NCBI GenBank assembly: GCA_943787605.1
Contig: CALSNB010000001.1
Location: 1,364,001-1,428,000, forward strand
Source of the DNA: GCA-2697345 sp002697345
GTDB lineage: Bacteria > Pseudomonadota > Alphaproteobacteria > Rhodobacterales > Rhodobacteraceae
Reading direction: 5' to 3'
Length of the DNA stretch: 64,000 nt
Program-made: the position numbers and the translations under genes
Part shown: positions 46,048-55,202 of the stretch, piece by piece
How the letters are laid out: every line of letters begins with the position of its first letter
Position numbering within the stretch: position 1 is the stretch's first letter
The notes under the pieces: model-generated
Databases searched by the model: none
What the model was told of the DNA's origin: nothing
Seen by the model: the letters and a program-made list of their open reading frames with translations, nothing else

Positions 46048-46917
46048 ATGACAGTGGCCTATGATAAGCGTGAAGGTTTAATCTGGATGGATGGAAAACT
46101 TATAAATTGGAAAGATGCTAATGTACACATTTTAACTCATGCAATGCACTATGCTTCATCTGTTTTTGAAGGTGAAAGGTGCTATAATGGAAAAATTTTT
46201 AAATCTAAACAGCACTCGGAAAGATTAAAAAGATCAGCATTACTTATAGACTTTGAAGTTCCGTACTCAATTGAGGAGATCGAAACTGCAAAAAAAGATG
46301 TGTTGAGAGCTAACAATCACAATGAAGCTTATGTTCGTGCTATCGCGTGGCGAGGGGCTGGAGAAGACATGGGTGTAGCATCAGCAAAAAACCCTGTCAG
46401 ATTGGCAATAGCTGCCTGGGAATGGGGAGCTTACTATGGTGATGCTAAAATGAAAGGTGCCAAACTTGATATTTCTAAATGGAAACGTCCATCACCGGAA
46501 ACGATTCCATGCGAAGCAAAGGCAGCTGGTCTTTATATGATATGTACAATGTCTAAGCATGCGGCTGAAGCCAAAGGTTGCTCAGATGCTATGATGTTTG
46601 ACTACAGGGGTTACGTTGCGGAAGCTACTGGGGCAAATATATTCTTTGTAAAAGACGGTGAGGTACATACACCAAAACCAGATTGTTTTCTTAATGGATT
46701 AACCCGGCAGACAGTTATAACAATGCTTAAAAAAAGAAATATTGTTGTGCATGAACGACATATAAGTCCTAGTGAGTTAGAGAGCTTTGAACAATGCTGG
46801 TTGACAGGTACAGCTGCTGAAGTAACCCCTGTTGGGGAGATCGGTGGCTACACATTCGATGTTGGGCATTTGACACAAGATATTTCAAAAAGTTATGACA
46901 GCCTTGTAAGAGACTGA
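46048..46917 (+). CDS. ilvE: Branched-chain amino acid aminotransferase IlvE
   Basis: A 289-residue fold-type IV aminotransferase for the last step of Leu, Ile and Val synthesis. Motifs are HAMHYASSVFEGERCY, the probable PLP Lys158 in CEAKAAGLYMI, YRGYVAEATGANIFFVKDG and LTGTAAEVTPVGEIG. The pattern closely follows Rhodobacterales IlvE. AAAGGA precedes the ATG by about 9 nt. It lies opposite petP, as in related genomes. Confidence 0.95.
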   Translation: MTVAYDKREGLIWMDGKLINWKDANVHILTHAMHYASSVFEGERCYNGKIFKSKQHSERLKRSALLIDFEVPYSIEEIETAKKDVLRANNHNEAYVRAIAWRGAGEDMGVASAKNPVRLAIAAWEWGAYYGDAKMKGAKLDISKWKRPSPETIPCEAKAAGLYMICTMSKHAAEAKGCSDAMMFDYRGYVAEATGANIFFVKDGEVHTPKPDCFLNGLTRQTVITMLKKRNIVVHERHISPSELESFEQCWLTGTAAEVTPVGEIGGYTFDVGHLTQDISKSYDSLVRD

Positions 46918-46966
46918 CATTATAAGCCCAGAGTTTGTAAAATTAAGTATAAAAAATAATTATTAG

Positions 46967-46991
46967 AGATTGTTTTCTTACAAAATAATCT
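46967..46991. terminator. Hairpin between ilvE and the DUF2794 gene, possible terminator
   Basis: AGATTGTTTT and AAAATAATCT can pair over ten base pairs (one G-T) around a five-base loop, 50 bp after the ilvE stop. The downstream sequence is T-rich but has no uninterrupted U tract next to the stem, so terminator activity is uncertain. Confidence 0.35.
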
Positions 46992-47029
46992 AGTTGATTC
47001 TTTTACTTTTGAGAGTGATTGTATTGTGC

Positions 47030-47374
47030 ATGACTAATAATAAAACTGTAATTTCTTTAAATACCTCTTCATACGACCGAGTAGCTTTTAATAGAAAAGA
47101 GCTTAGTATAATTCTATCTATCTACGGTAGAATGGTTTCAGCAGGAGAATGGCGAGATTATGGAATATCAATGCTGAGACATATAGCTATTTTTTCTATA
47201 TTTCGAAGATCTGCAGAGCATCCAGTATTTACAATTCAGAAGACTCCAAAACTTGCGAACAAGCAACAACTATATAGTGTTGTTGCGATGGATGGGAGAA
47301 TTTTAAAAAGAGGGTCTAATTTAAAAACAGTCCTACAAGTTTTAGAAAAAAAATTAATCCGCGCTGTAAATTAA
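47030..47374 (+). CDS. DUF2794 family protein
   Basis: A 114-residue small soluble protein matching the alphaproteobacterial DUF2794 pattern: YDRVAFNRKELSIILSIYGR, then SAGEWRDYGISML, FSIFRRSAEHPVFTI and a final helix. The function is unknown. The frame can be opened upstream at TTG 46994, which would add a short hydrophobic leader; the ATG at 47030 gives the normal N-terminus although its Shine-Dalgarno (GAGAG) is rather distant. Its stop overlaps the stop of the NlpC/P60 gene by 4 bp on the opposite strand. Confidence 0.82.
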   Translation: MTNNKTVISLNTSSYDRVAFNRKELSIILSIYGRMVSAGEWRDYGISMLRHIAIFSIFRRSAEHPVFTIQKTPKLANKQQLYSVVAMDGRILKRGSNLKTVLQVLEKKLIRAVN

Positions 47375-48192
47375 AGTCTCTTTATTGAAGTTACCACTCC
47401 ACCATCACTCTTTTTTATTCTTGCCATTACAAGGTCAAAATCTTCCTCTACGACAGCCATGTGATATGCGTTAGCATGGATTAAAGTGTTATTTTCATCT
47501 AAAATTCCAACATGCCCCTTCCAGAACACTAAGTCACCTTTTTTAGCTTCTGTTAACTTAACTCTCTTACCCACTGCTTCTTCTTGCATATCAGTATCTC
47601 TAGGACAGTTTATACCACAAACATTTAAAGCTAACTGAACTAAACCTGAGCAGTCTATACCTTTTCTCGAACCGCCTCCCCACAAATATGGAGAATTTAA
47701 CAATAAGCGCGCAGTTGCGACATAATCAACCAACTGGTTTTCTATTTTTTTTAAATGGCAAACTGGAATAAAACTACCGTTATTCAGCTCTGCCCATACC
47801 CCTGTGACTTTTTTAACAGTAACTTTGTCACCAAGAAAAAATTCACTTATATCCTTCTGTTTAAAATCTGGCTTTACATATGAGTTACTACCAGCCACAC
47901 AGACCCAATGAGACACCTTAGTACAAGGAACTACATGATTTTCAGAGATATAGCCACAATACTGATCTTTTTCAGATTGAATATAGGCAAACCCATTTAA
48001 TCGTTCAAAAACTTTAATTGGATCTCCTAATGACAGTTGAGATACTCTATTTCCACCGTGTGCGTTTAATAAATCTGTTGGCCCAAATCCACATTGAGCT
48101 TTTGAGCCTTCCAAAAAAGATTCTGAATTTACTTTTCCTTTCAAAAAGTTAGCGGCTACTCTTCCGTTAGCTGGAGTAACACGGGAATCCAT
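47371..48192 (-). CDS. NlpC/P60 family cell-wall peptidase
   Basis: A 273-residue protein with two SH3-like regions in the first 150 residues and a C-terminal NlpC/P60 domain: LLNSPYLWGGGSRKGIDCSGLVQLAL holds the catalytic Cys and KGHVGILDENNTLIHA holds the His. Such enzymes cut gamma-D-Glu-mDAP or related murein peptides. No signal peptide is visible, so it probably processes muropeptides in the cytoplasm. It shares one base with the aminopeptidase stop-start (TAATG), indicating coupling; together they could finish murein-peptide recycling. Confidence 0.9.
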   Translation of the reverse strand: MDSRVTPANGRVAANFLKGKVNSESFLEGSKAQCGFGPTDLLNAHGGNRVSQLSLGDPIKVFERLNGFAYIQSEKDQYCGYISENHVVPCTKVSHWVCVAGSNSYVKPDFKQKDISEFFLGDKVTVKKVTGVWAELNNGSFIPVCHLKKIENQLVDYVATARLLLNSPYLWGGGSRKGIDCSGLVQLALNVCGINCPRDTDMQEEAVGKRVKLTEAKKGDLVFWKGHVGILDENNTLIHANAYHMAVVEEDFDLVMARIKKSDGGVVTSIKRL

Positions 48193-49589
48193 TAAAACTT
48201 TAAAACCTCAGGCAGTGCATCTAAAATAGCCCTAGCCCCCATACCAACACCACCTTTTGGTCTTCCTGGACTAGCCGTGGGTTGCCATCCGTAAATATCA
48301 AAATGTACAAAACTTTTCGCATTTTCTACAAAGCGTCTCAGAAAAAGTGCGGCCGTAATAGACCCAGCAAACCCTCCACTTGGAGCGTTATCTAAGTCTG
48401 CTATTCCTGGCTCGATTAGTGATTCATAAGGGTTATAAAATGGCATTTCCCAAATAGGATCTCTCACTCTAATAGAAGATTCTCTTAACAAATTAGCTAA
48501 ATTATTATCATCAGTATAAAAAGGAGCTACATCAGGCCCAACAGCAACACGCGCTGCACCCGTTAAAGTTGCCATACATATTAACAAGTCAGGAGAATCT
48601 TCGTCTGCGTACGCCAAAGCATCCGCCAAAATCAGTCTTCCCTCTGCATCCGTATTATTAACCTCTACTGTTAACCCCTTTCTAGAAGTGAGGATATCTT
48701 GCGGTCTAAAGGCTGATGATGCGATAGAGTTTTCAACGGCAGGCACCAGTACTCGTAATCTTAACGGCAAATTTAAAGCCATTATCATATGCGCTAGCCC
48801 AATCACAGTGGCCGCCCCACCCATATCCTTTTTCATAAGGGACATTGATGATCCTGGCTTAATATTTAATCCACCTGTATCAAAACAAACACCCTTGCCA
48901 ACTAACGTCAAAGTTGGGCCGTGTTCACCCCAAACTAATTCGATCAAACGAGGCAATTCTGCTGAAGCTCTTCCTACAGTGTGTATCATTGGGAAATTTT
49001 TTTCTAATAGGTGTTCACCGCAGATAGTCTTAAAAGATGCACCATGTAACCCAGCTAGAGACCTTATAGATTTCTCTAGTTCTAAGGGGCCCATATTGTT
49101 AGTTGGCGTATTTATTAAATCTCTAGTTAAAGCTTCACCTTGAGCTATTTTCTCAATTCTTGTCCCATCAAACATACTCGGAGCAACCAACCTGGGATTA
49201 TTCTTCACTTGGTCTCGATACTTTGAAAAATGGTATTGAGATAAAAGCCAACCGAGGTAATGCTCTTTTACTTCGAACTCAGGGTGCTCAGAAACAAGTT
49301 TGTATTTAAGGTCAGGGATTTTTTCTGTCACGCCCCCCAAAACAAATCGATTTCTTTTTCTAATCTCTTCGCTACCTAATCCAACTAAAACTTTTTCGAT
49401 GTTTCCTAAACTATCAGGAACCAAGCAAACATCTCCCGAACTAGCTGAAAATTTGTTTGCATGTATCCAGTTTTTAACCTGGCTATTTTCCCTATCTAGC
49501 CAAAGATTAAATTCCTCTGCTTTAATAAGGTAAATTGGACAGGCTTCTGCGTTATCTTGTTCAAAATTATATTCAAGAAACTCCAGCAT
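48192..49589 (-). CDS. M17 leucyl aminopeptidase
   Basis: A 465-residue cytosolic M17 metallopeptidase. The catalytic region shows LVGKGVCFDTGGLNIKP, KKDMGGAATVIGLAHM and the signature NTDAEGRLILADALAYA. It removes N-terminal residues from peptides using two metal ions. It lies directly upstream of the NlpC/P60 gene with stop and start overlapping. The N-terminal domain is shorter and more divergent than in PepA, closer to the PepB-like group of Alphaproteobacteria. Confidence 0.93.
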   Translation of the reverse strand: MLEFLEYNFEQDNAEACPIYLIKAEEFNLWLDRENSQVKNWIHANKFSASSGDVCLVPDSLGNIEKVLVGLGSEEIRKRNRFVLGGVTEKIPDLKYKLVSEHPEFEVKEHYLGWLLSQYHFSKYRDQVKNNPRLVAPSMFDGTRIEKIAQGEALTRDLINTPTNNMGPLELEKSIRSLAGLHGASFKTICGEHLLEKNFPMIHTVGRASAELPRLIELVWGEHGPTLTLVGKGVCFDTGGLNIKPGSSMSLMKKDMGGAATVIGLAHMIMALNLPLRLRVLVPAVENSIASSAFRPQDILTSRKGLTVEVNNTDAEGRLILADALAYADEDSPDLLICMATLTGAARVAVGPDVAPFYTDDNNLANLLRESSIRVRDPIWEMPFYNPYESLIEPGIADLDNAPSGGFAGSITAALFLRRFVENAKSFVHFDIYGWQPTASPGRPKGGVGMGARAILDALPEVLKF

Positions 49590-49721
49590 TAAATAATCTC
49601 CTAAAAAAACTTAATTGAATTCTAAGAACTAGTATTTTATTTTATTAGTTTAGAGATAGTTATTGAGTAGAACAATCTTATCGGGGTATTATAAGCTGTA
49701 AATAAGAAGGAACAATATATA

Positions 49722-50366
49722 ATGGCAATAAAACCTTTACCAAGCTTTCTTATAAATCGTTATAATGACTGGAGATCCAATAGTTATTTGCAAAATAAAG
49801 ATTGGTACAAGAAAATATCAGCAGAAGACCAACACCCCAAGGCAATGGTAATCTCTTGTTGTGATAGTCGAGTACACGTCACTGCAATTTTTGGAGCTGA
49901 ACAGGGGGAGTTCTTTATTCATCGAAATATTGCAAATTTGATACCACCATTTTCTCCAAATGGTGACTATCATGGCACATCGGCCGCAATAGAATATGCT
50001 GTTACTTCCCTAAAAATTTCTAAAATCATAGTTTTAGGGCATTCAAACTGTGGAGGTGTAAATGGATGTCATGATATGTGTTCAGGGAAAGCGCCGGAGT
50101 TAGAAAAGGAGACCAGTTTCATAGGTAGGTGGATGGATATTCTTAAGCCAGGGTATGAAAAAGTTAAGCACATACTCGATGAAGAAGAAAGCAAAGAGGC
50201 ATTAGGAAAAGAGGCTGTTTTAATTTCTTTAAAAAACTTACAAACATTTCCATTTATAAAAGATGCCATAAAAAAAGATAAACTCAATCTTTACGGCCTG
50301 TGGACTCATATTGGGCAGGGGGATTTAGAACACTACATTGACGGTGATGGATTTAAACCGGTTTAG
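49722..50366 (+). CDS. Beta-class carbonic anhydrase
   Basis: A 214-residue beta-carbonic anhydrase. Zinc ligands are Cys46 (in SCCDSRV, with the Asp48-Arg50 dyad), His107 and Cys110 (in GHSNCGG). Also seen are FFIHRNIANLIPP and TSAAIEYAV. It interconverts CO2 and bicarbonate for carboxylases. AAGGA precedes the ATG. It converges with asd, overlapping by 14 bp at their 3' ends. Confidence 0.95.
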   Translation: MAIKPLPSFLINRYNDWRSNSYLQNKDWYKKISAEDQHPKAMVISCCDSRVHVTAIFGAEQGEFFIHRNIANLIPPFSPNGDYHGTSAAIEYAVTSLKISKIIVLGHSNCGGVNGCHDMCSGKAPELEKETSFIGRWMDILKPGYEKVKHILDEEESKEALGKEAVLISLKNLQTFPFIKDAIKKDKLNLYGLWTHIGQGDLEHYIDGDGFKPV

Positions 50367-51381
50367 ACGTCAACACTTTAGAAACATAAGTTTCTGCAAT
50401 TTGAACAGCATTTAAAGCAGCTCCTTTTCGTAAATTATCCGAAACACACCACAGATTGAGTCCATTTTCCACCGTATTATCTTGCCTAATTCTACTTATA
50501 AATGTTGCATTATCACCAACACATTCAACTGGTGTAATATAGCCACCATCCTCACGTTTATCTATAACCATAATACCATCCGATTCTCTTAATATACTCC
50601 TAGCCTCATCAACACCAAGAAACTCCTCAAATTCAATGTTAATTGACTCAGAGTGTCCAACAAACACGGGCACACGAACACATGTAGCTGTTACATTTAT
50701 ATTCTGATCTAAGATTTTTTGAGTCTCAGCAATCATTTTCCACTCTTCTTTAGTCGATCCATCCTCTAAAAAAACATCTATGTGGGGTATTACATTAAAA
50801 GCAATTTTCTTTGTGTAAACCGTAGGTGACACTCCTTGGTGTGGGACATAAACCCCTTTAGTTTGATTCCAAAGTTCGTCGATACCTTCTTTACCAGAGC
50901 CCGAAACAGACTGATACGTACTTACCACCACCCTCTTAATCCTTGCACGATCATGAAGGGGTCTAAGAGCTACTACCATCTGGGACGTGGAACAGTTCGG
51001 ATTTGCAATAATATTTTTGTTTTTGAAATCAAAAATAGCATTAGAATTAACTTCTGGAACTATTAACGGAACCTCAGGATCATAACGATAAAGGGATGAA
51101 TTATCTATAACAAGGCAACCGGATTTTGCTGCCCTAGGCGCATGTTCTTTAGTAGCATCAGATCCTATAGCAAATAATGCGATATCATATCCTGAAAAAT
51201 TGAAACCCTCTAAATCTTTGGTTTTGAGTGTTTTATCTCCATAACTTACTTCAGTTCCAATAGATCTTCGGCTAGCCAATGCGACTATTTCCTTAATCGG
51301 GAAATCTCTCTCTGATAAAATATTCAGCATTTCTCTGCCAACTTTTCCAGTAGCGCCAACTACAACAATATTATAAGCCAT
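50353..51381 (-). CDS. asd: Aspartate-semialdehyde dehydrogenase
   Basis: A 342-residue NADP-dependent dehydrogenase that makes aspartate semialdehyde for the lysine/DAP, threonine and methionine pathways. The nucleotide motif GATGKVGREM is near the start, the active-site Cys lies in ANPNCSTSQMV, and STYQSVSGSGKEGIDEL follows. Length is standard. The 146-bp leader toward msbA carries a hairpin at 51422-51447. This gene supplies the DAP enzymes encoded at 25-27 kb. Confidence 0.96.
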   Translation of the reverse strand: MAYNIVVVGATGKVGREMLNILSERDFPIKEIVALASRRSIGTEVSYGDKTLKTKDLEGFNFSGYDIALFAIGSDATKEHAPRAAKSGCLVIDNSSLYRYDPEVPLIVPEVNSNAIFDFKNKNIIANPNCSTSQMVVALRPLHDRARIKRVVVSTYQSVSGSGKEGIDELWNQTKGVYVPHQGVSPTVYTKKIAFNVIPHIDVFLEDGSTKEEWKMIAETQKILDQNINVTATCVRVPVFVGHSESINIEFEEFLGVDEARSILRESDGIMVIDKREDGGYITPVECVGDNATFISRIRQDNTVENGLNLWCVSDNLRKGAALNAVQIAETYVSKVLTSKPV

Positions 51382-51421
51382 TTTCTATTAAATCCTTAAA
51401 AGAGGTTCTTACTATTCACTG

Positions 51422-51447
51422 CCTAATAGCTCTTTGTTAGCTTTAGG
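51422..51447. promoter_or_regulatory. Hairpin in the asd / msbA divergent spacer
   Basis: CCTAA-T-AGCT, a seven-base loop, then AGCT-TTAGG forms a nine-pair stem with one bulged T. It lies 41 bp upstream of the asd start and about 80 bp before msbA. No T-run follows on either strand, so it is not an ordinary terminator. It could be a leader structure or operator; it is far too small for a lysine riboswitch. Confidence 0.35.
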
Positions 51448-51528
51448 AAAAGGCGTAATCGAGTTTGTCTTGCTGTTTAGTATGAATCCAAGGTAAACGG
51501 GGGGTGAAATATAGGATAGAAAAGAACC

Positions 51529-53460
51529 TTGAATAATAAAACTAAATATAAATCATTTACTTTATTCAAAAGACTGTGGACAGGGTATCTCAGGAATCAT
51601 ATTTTCTTACTATTGGTTGCAATGCTATTTATGGTTGTCGAGGGTGGCACCCTTGGTGGATTAAGCTATATGCTCCAACCGATGTTTGACCTAGTAATGG
51701 TAAAAGGCGATGCAGGGGCTATCTGGTTTGTTGCAACTGCTATATTAATGCTGTTTGTAGTAAGGGGTATAACAGGAATAATTCATAGAACTCTACTAAC
51801 TAAAGTTTCTTATGAAGCATCAACACAAATTCAAGTTGATTTACTAAATCACACCTTACATTTAGATAATAGTTTTCATTCAAAGACCTCTCCAGGTGCC
51901 TTAATTGAACGTGTTCAAGGAGACGTTATATCCATACAACATCTTTGGAACACCATTTTAGTAAATGCAGGAAGAGATTCTATAGCATTACTATCACTTA
52001 TCGGCGTTGCCATTTCAATAGACTGGGTTTGGACTCTGGTAACCATAATGGGTGCCCCCATTTTATTACTCCCAAGCTTAGCGGTTCAAAGGTACGTAAG
52101 GCGTAAAAGTGGTTACTTAAGAGAAATTGCCTCAGATAGAACCCTTCGCCTTGATGAAATTTTTCATGGTATAATACCTATAAAGCTAAATCGTATGGAA
52201 CCATACCAGTTATCTAGATTTTCAAAATTATCCCAAGATTGGGTGAAATCTACAATAAAAACTGTAGCTGGTCAGGCTTCAATCCCAGCTCTAGTTGATC
52301 TTGCAGTAGGTTTCGGGTTTTTTAGTGTTCTGTTATACGGAGGTCCGCAAATAATATCTGGTGAAAAATCAATTGGTGAATTTATGAGCTTTTTTACCGC
52401 CATGGCTTTGGCCTTTCAACCAATGAGAAGGCTAGGAAACGTTGCAAGCAATTGGGAAATAATGGCTGCAAGCTTAAATAGAATCTTTAATTTATTTGAT
52501 ACAGTTCCTGACATCAAAGATACTGTTTCAACAAAAATAAAAGAACCAAAAAATTTCGATATTTCCTTTGATAATGTACATCTAAGCTATGACTCCACCC
52601 CAGTATTAAATGGGTTAAGTTTTAATGCACCACATGGAAAAACTACTGCCATTGTTGGTGAATCTGGAGCTGGGAAAAGTACGTTGTTTAATGCACTTAC
52701 CCGATTAGTCGATCCCAAAAGCGGTAGTATTAACATTGATGGAATTAACACTAAAAATATCTCAATTGAAAAGCTTAGGAGTCTTTTCTCTGTAGTTTCT
52801 CAAGATGCTTTATTATTTGATGAAACACTTATCGAAAACATACTTTTAGGGAAAAAAAATATTTCTAATGAAAAGATTAAACAGGTTTTAGACGATGCAA
52901 ATGTAACTAAATTTATTTCTACTCTATCTCATGGCCTTGAAACAAAAGTTGGCCCCAGAGGTTCAAATTTATCAGGTGGCCAAAGGCAACGTGTAGCAAT
53001 TGCAAGAGCGTTACTTCGAGATACTCCTATTTTACTCCTTGATGAAGCAACAAGTGCTTTAGATGCCGAATCTGAGAAATTTGTTCAGGAAGCCATAGAA
53101 AAACTATCTAAAGGAAGAACTACTTTAGTTATTGCGCATAGATTATCTACCATTCATGATGCAGACCAAATCATAGTGTTGTCGAAAGGGAGGATTGCTG
53201 AGATCGGAACTCACGATAATCTAATCAATCAAAAAGGTACTTATTCAAACTTATACAGCTTACAATCTAAACCCAATAAAGAAGTTGATGTTCTGTTAAA
53301 TGACTCAACATTAATTAGTAATTCGACAAAATCTCCTCTAAACCTTAAAAACCAAAAAAGCTTGGTTAAGAATAAGCACAATTTTCCTTCGTCGAATTCA
53401 AAAAAATTGAATTGGGTGCAGCGACTCCTTATAGCTATCGCCAGAAAATTAACCTTTTAA
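51529..53460 (+). CDS. msbA: MsbA-type lipid A exporter (ABC transporter)
   Basis: A 643-residue exporter with a transmembrane domain (about 20-310) and an ATPase domain: Walker A GESGAGKST, Q-loop VVSQDALLFD, signature LSGGQRQRVAIARA, Walker B LLLDEATSALD and H-loop VIAHRLST. MsbA flips lipid A-core to the periplasmic face. The start is TTG at 51529 with AGGA about 13 nt upstream. The last 65 residues form an unusual Ser/Asn/Lys-rich tail ending in an amphipathic stretch (VQRLLIAIARKLTF). Glycosyltransferases downstream support an LPS role; the substrate is inferred. Confidence 0.85.
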   Translation: MNNKTKYKSFTLFKRLWTGYLRNHIFLLLVAMLFMVVEGGTLGGLSYMLQPMFDLVMVKGDAGAIWFVATAILMLFVVRGITGIIHRTLLTKVSYEASTQIQVDLLNHTLHLDNSFHSKTSPGALIERVQGDVISIQHLWNTILVNAGRDSIALLSLIGVAISIDWVWTLVTIMGAPILLLPSLAVQRYVRRKSGYLREIASDRTLRLDEIFHGIIPIKLNRMEPYQLSRFSKLSQDWVKSTIKTVAGQASIPALVDLAVGFGFFSVLLYGGPQIISGEKSIGEFMSFFTAMALAFQPMRRLGNVASNWEIMAASLNRIFNLFDTVPDIKDTVSTKIKEPKNFDISFDNVHLSYDSTPVLNGLSFNAPHGKTTAIVGESGAGKSTLFNALTRLVDPKSGSINIDGINTKNISIEKLRSLFSVVSQDALLFDETLIENILLGKKNISNEKIKQVLDDANVTKFISTLSHGLETKVGPRGSNLSGGQRQRVAIARALLRDTPILLLDEATSALDAESEKFVQEAIEKLSKGRTTLVIAHRLSTIHDADQIIVLSKGRIAEIGTHDNLINQKGTYSNLYSLQSKPNKEVDVLLNDSTLISNSTKSPLNLKNQKSLVKNKHNFPSSNSKKLNWVQRLLIAIARKLTF

Positions 53461-53497
53461 TTAAACATAATATTCCCATGCCGAGCACTACATGCTA

Positions 53498-53515
53498 TTA
53501 GGGCTATAGCCCTAA
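53498..53515. repeat. Perfect 18-bp palindrome after msbA
   Basis: TTAGGGCTATAGCCCTAA is fully self-complementary. As RNA it would form a seven-pair stem with a four-base loop. It lies 37 bp after the msbA stop and 83 bp before the next start, with no following T-run. Its GC-rich core stands out. Either an operator for the following LPS genes or a processing/attenuating hairpin is possible. Confidence 0.6.
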
Positions 53516-53598
53516 GTGTTGGTTAAATGAAAAGTTTGTCAAAATATCCACATAATATACTTTTCCACTAGTAAAAATTTTTATATTGGAATCTAAAG

Positions 53599-54333
53599 TT
53601 GTCACCACGAAAAAAAACAAAACTAGAACGTCTACTGTCATTCAATCAGCATCGGCGGCGTTTTGGAGGATCCCAGAACTTTTCTCGCATAGAGGATTTA
53701 TCTACTCTTAGAAATTCAATTATCCAGGGCACTAAAAAAACTTATACCCACGGCTCTTCAAAAAATTTATCTGAACACCTGGAAAGTTTAAAAGATGAGT
53801 TCGTTGGGGATTCTGAACTTTGTTATGTAGTCGCGAAGACAATCGTCTTAATTAGGCGTGAATCTAAAATAAAAGACAATTATAAAATTTTAGAAACTCT
53901 TTTAACTGAAGAGGGTGATTTTTTATTAAACAATTTAAATTTAAGGTGGTTAATTTCAATCTCAGATACAATCTCAGAGCACTCAAGTTGTCCTGAAACT
54001 AGAGCACTTGCTTTATGCGCAACAATATTGGGTAATACAGTAAAAATTTACGAGACAGAGCGATATCTAGAAAATAATACTAATTCAAAAGACGACCCTG
54101 AACGTCTTAGAATACTACAATCAGAGCGCGTTCCCTTAATAGGTGGAATGTCTGGGTTTTGTATAGGAACTGATGATACACTTAGAAACATGCGCTTTAG
54201 AATGAATACAGTTTGTAAAACAAACCCTATTGGAAATATTTTATTGGAAATATTTTCAAGAATTCAATACGAAGACACTGGCTATAGCAGACTAAAAAAA
54301 CGACACACACGATCCAGAACTAGTTGGTGGTAA
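53599..54333 (+). CDS. Unknown 244-residue basic protein in the LPS gene block
   Basis: I do not recognise this protein. It is soluble, with strongly basic ends (SPRKKTKLERLLSFNQHRRR at the start, RLKKRHTRSRTSWW at the end) around a mostly helical middle (YVVAKTIVLIRRESKIKDNYKILETLL, RALALCATILGNTVKIYETE). No signal peptide or membrane segment is seen. The start is TTG at 53599; no ATG is available until well inside the protein, and GGA lies 8 nt upstream. Its stop is one base before the GT25 gene, so both should be made from one message, which suggests a role in LPS or surface glycan assembly. Confidence 0.7.
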   Translation: MSPRKKTKLERLLSFNQHRRRFGGSQNFSRIEDLSTLRNSIIQGTKKTYTHGSSKNLSEHLESLKDEFVGDSELCYVVAKTIVLIRRESKIKDNYKILETLLTEEGDFLLNNLNLRWLISISDTISEHSSCPETRALALCATILGNTVKIYETERYLENNTNSKDDPERLRILQSERVPLIGGMSGFCIGTDDTLRNMRFRMNTVCKTNPIGNILLEIFSRIQYEDTGYSRLKKRHTRSRTSWW

Positions 54334-54334
54334 T

Positions 54335-55126
54335 ATGCTTTTTCATTCCTTTATCATCAATTTACCAAAAGAAAAAACTCGTCACAGTTTCATGAAAAAG
54401 CAAATGGAAAAACTTGATTTAAAGCATACCTTTATTTCAGCTGTTATGGTCTCCAACTTAAACGAAGACGATTACATAAAAGGTGGGATGGGCTGGCAAA
54501 GACCTCTCCGAAAAACTGAACTAGCATGTTTCTTAAGCCATAGAGAAGCGTGGAAAAGGGCAGCCAACTCAGATACTCATTCCTTAATATTAGAAGACGA
54601 TGCAGTACTTTCACCTTCTACTAAAGATATAATTCATGATATTATAGGATCACTCAAATTCGACTTCCTTTGCCTTGAAACTAGGTTTCATAGAAAGAAG
54701 TTAATTGGACCTACTCAATTAACAAGAAAAAGTAAGGTTGCACGGCTTTACCAAGACAGAGCAGGGGCTGCTGCATACCTACTAAGCCCAGCAGGAGCAA
54801 AGAAACTATATACAAAAAGTAAATTTTCTAAACCAGGTTTAGCTGATGCTTTCATTTCAAGTTCTTATGAGCTTGAAGCTTATCAAATACTACCAGCACT
54901 AGCCATCCAACTTGATCAATGCAATATTCACGGACTTGTTCCTGAAATTAAAACAGTGACATCAATAAACGAAAGCAGACCAAATTATAGAATGGGCTTC
55001 TTTTTAAAATTAAGATTTATTACTAGGCGGATTACTGCTCAGATTCGCTTAGCTATACGAATTATATCAAAGATGTTTATCTCAAGGTTCAAAGTAATTC
55101 CTATAGCACCAGATTTCTATAATTAA
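54335..55126 (+). CDS. Glycosyltransferase family 25 (LPS biosynthesis)
   Basis: A 263-residue GT25 protein. It starts SFIINLPKEKTRHSFMKKQMEKL, followed by ELACFLSHREAWKRAA and the acidic LILEDDAVL motif, then AAAYLLSPAGAKKL. GT25 enzymes add sugars such as galactose to LPS core. A C-terminal basic segment of about 40 residues with a hydrophobic patch may attach it to the membrane. It starts one base after the unknown 244-residue protein. Confidence 0.88.
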   Translation: MLFHSFIINLPKEKTRHSFMKKQMEKLDLKHTFISAVMVSNLNEDDYIKGGMGWQRPLRKTELACFLSHREAWKRAANSDTHSLILEDDAVLSPSTKDIIHDIIGSLKFDFLCLETRFHRKKLIGPTQLTRKSKVARLYQDRAGAAAYLLSPAGAKKLYTKSKFSKPGLADAFISSSYELEAYQILPALAIQLDQCNIHGLVPEIKTVTSINESRPNYRMGFFLKLRFITRRITAQIRLAIRIISKMFISRFKVIPIAPDFYN

Positions 55127-55151
55127 ATATGCATACTTAAATCTAATTTTC

Positions 55152-55195
55152 CTGATAAATTATAAAAACATCACTATCAGTAAAGTTTTTTTTTT
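55152..55195 (+). terminator. Possible terminator after the GT25 gene
   Basis: CTGATA (55152-55157) and TATCAG (55175-55180) can pair around a 17-base loop and are followed, five bases on, by ten T (55186-55195). It lies between two converging genes, where a terminator is expected. The short stem and long loop keep this tentative. Confidence 0.3.
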
Positions 55196-55202
55196 ATGTA
55201 TA

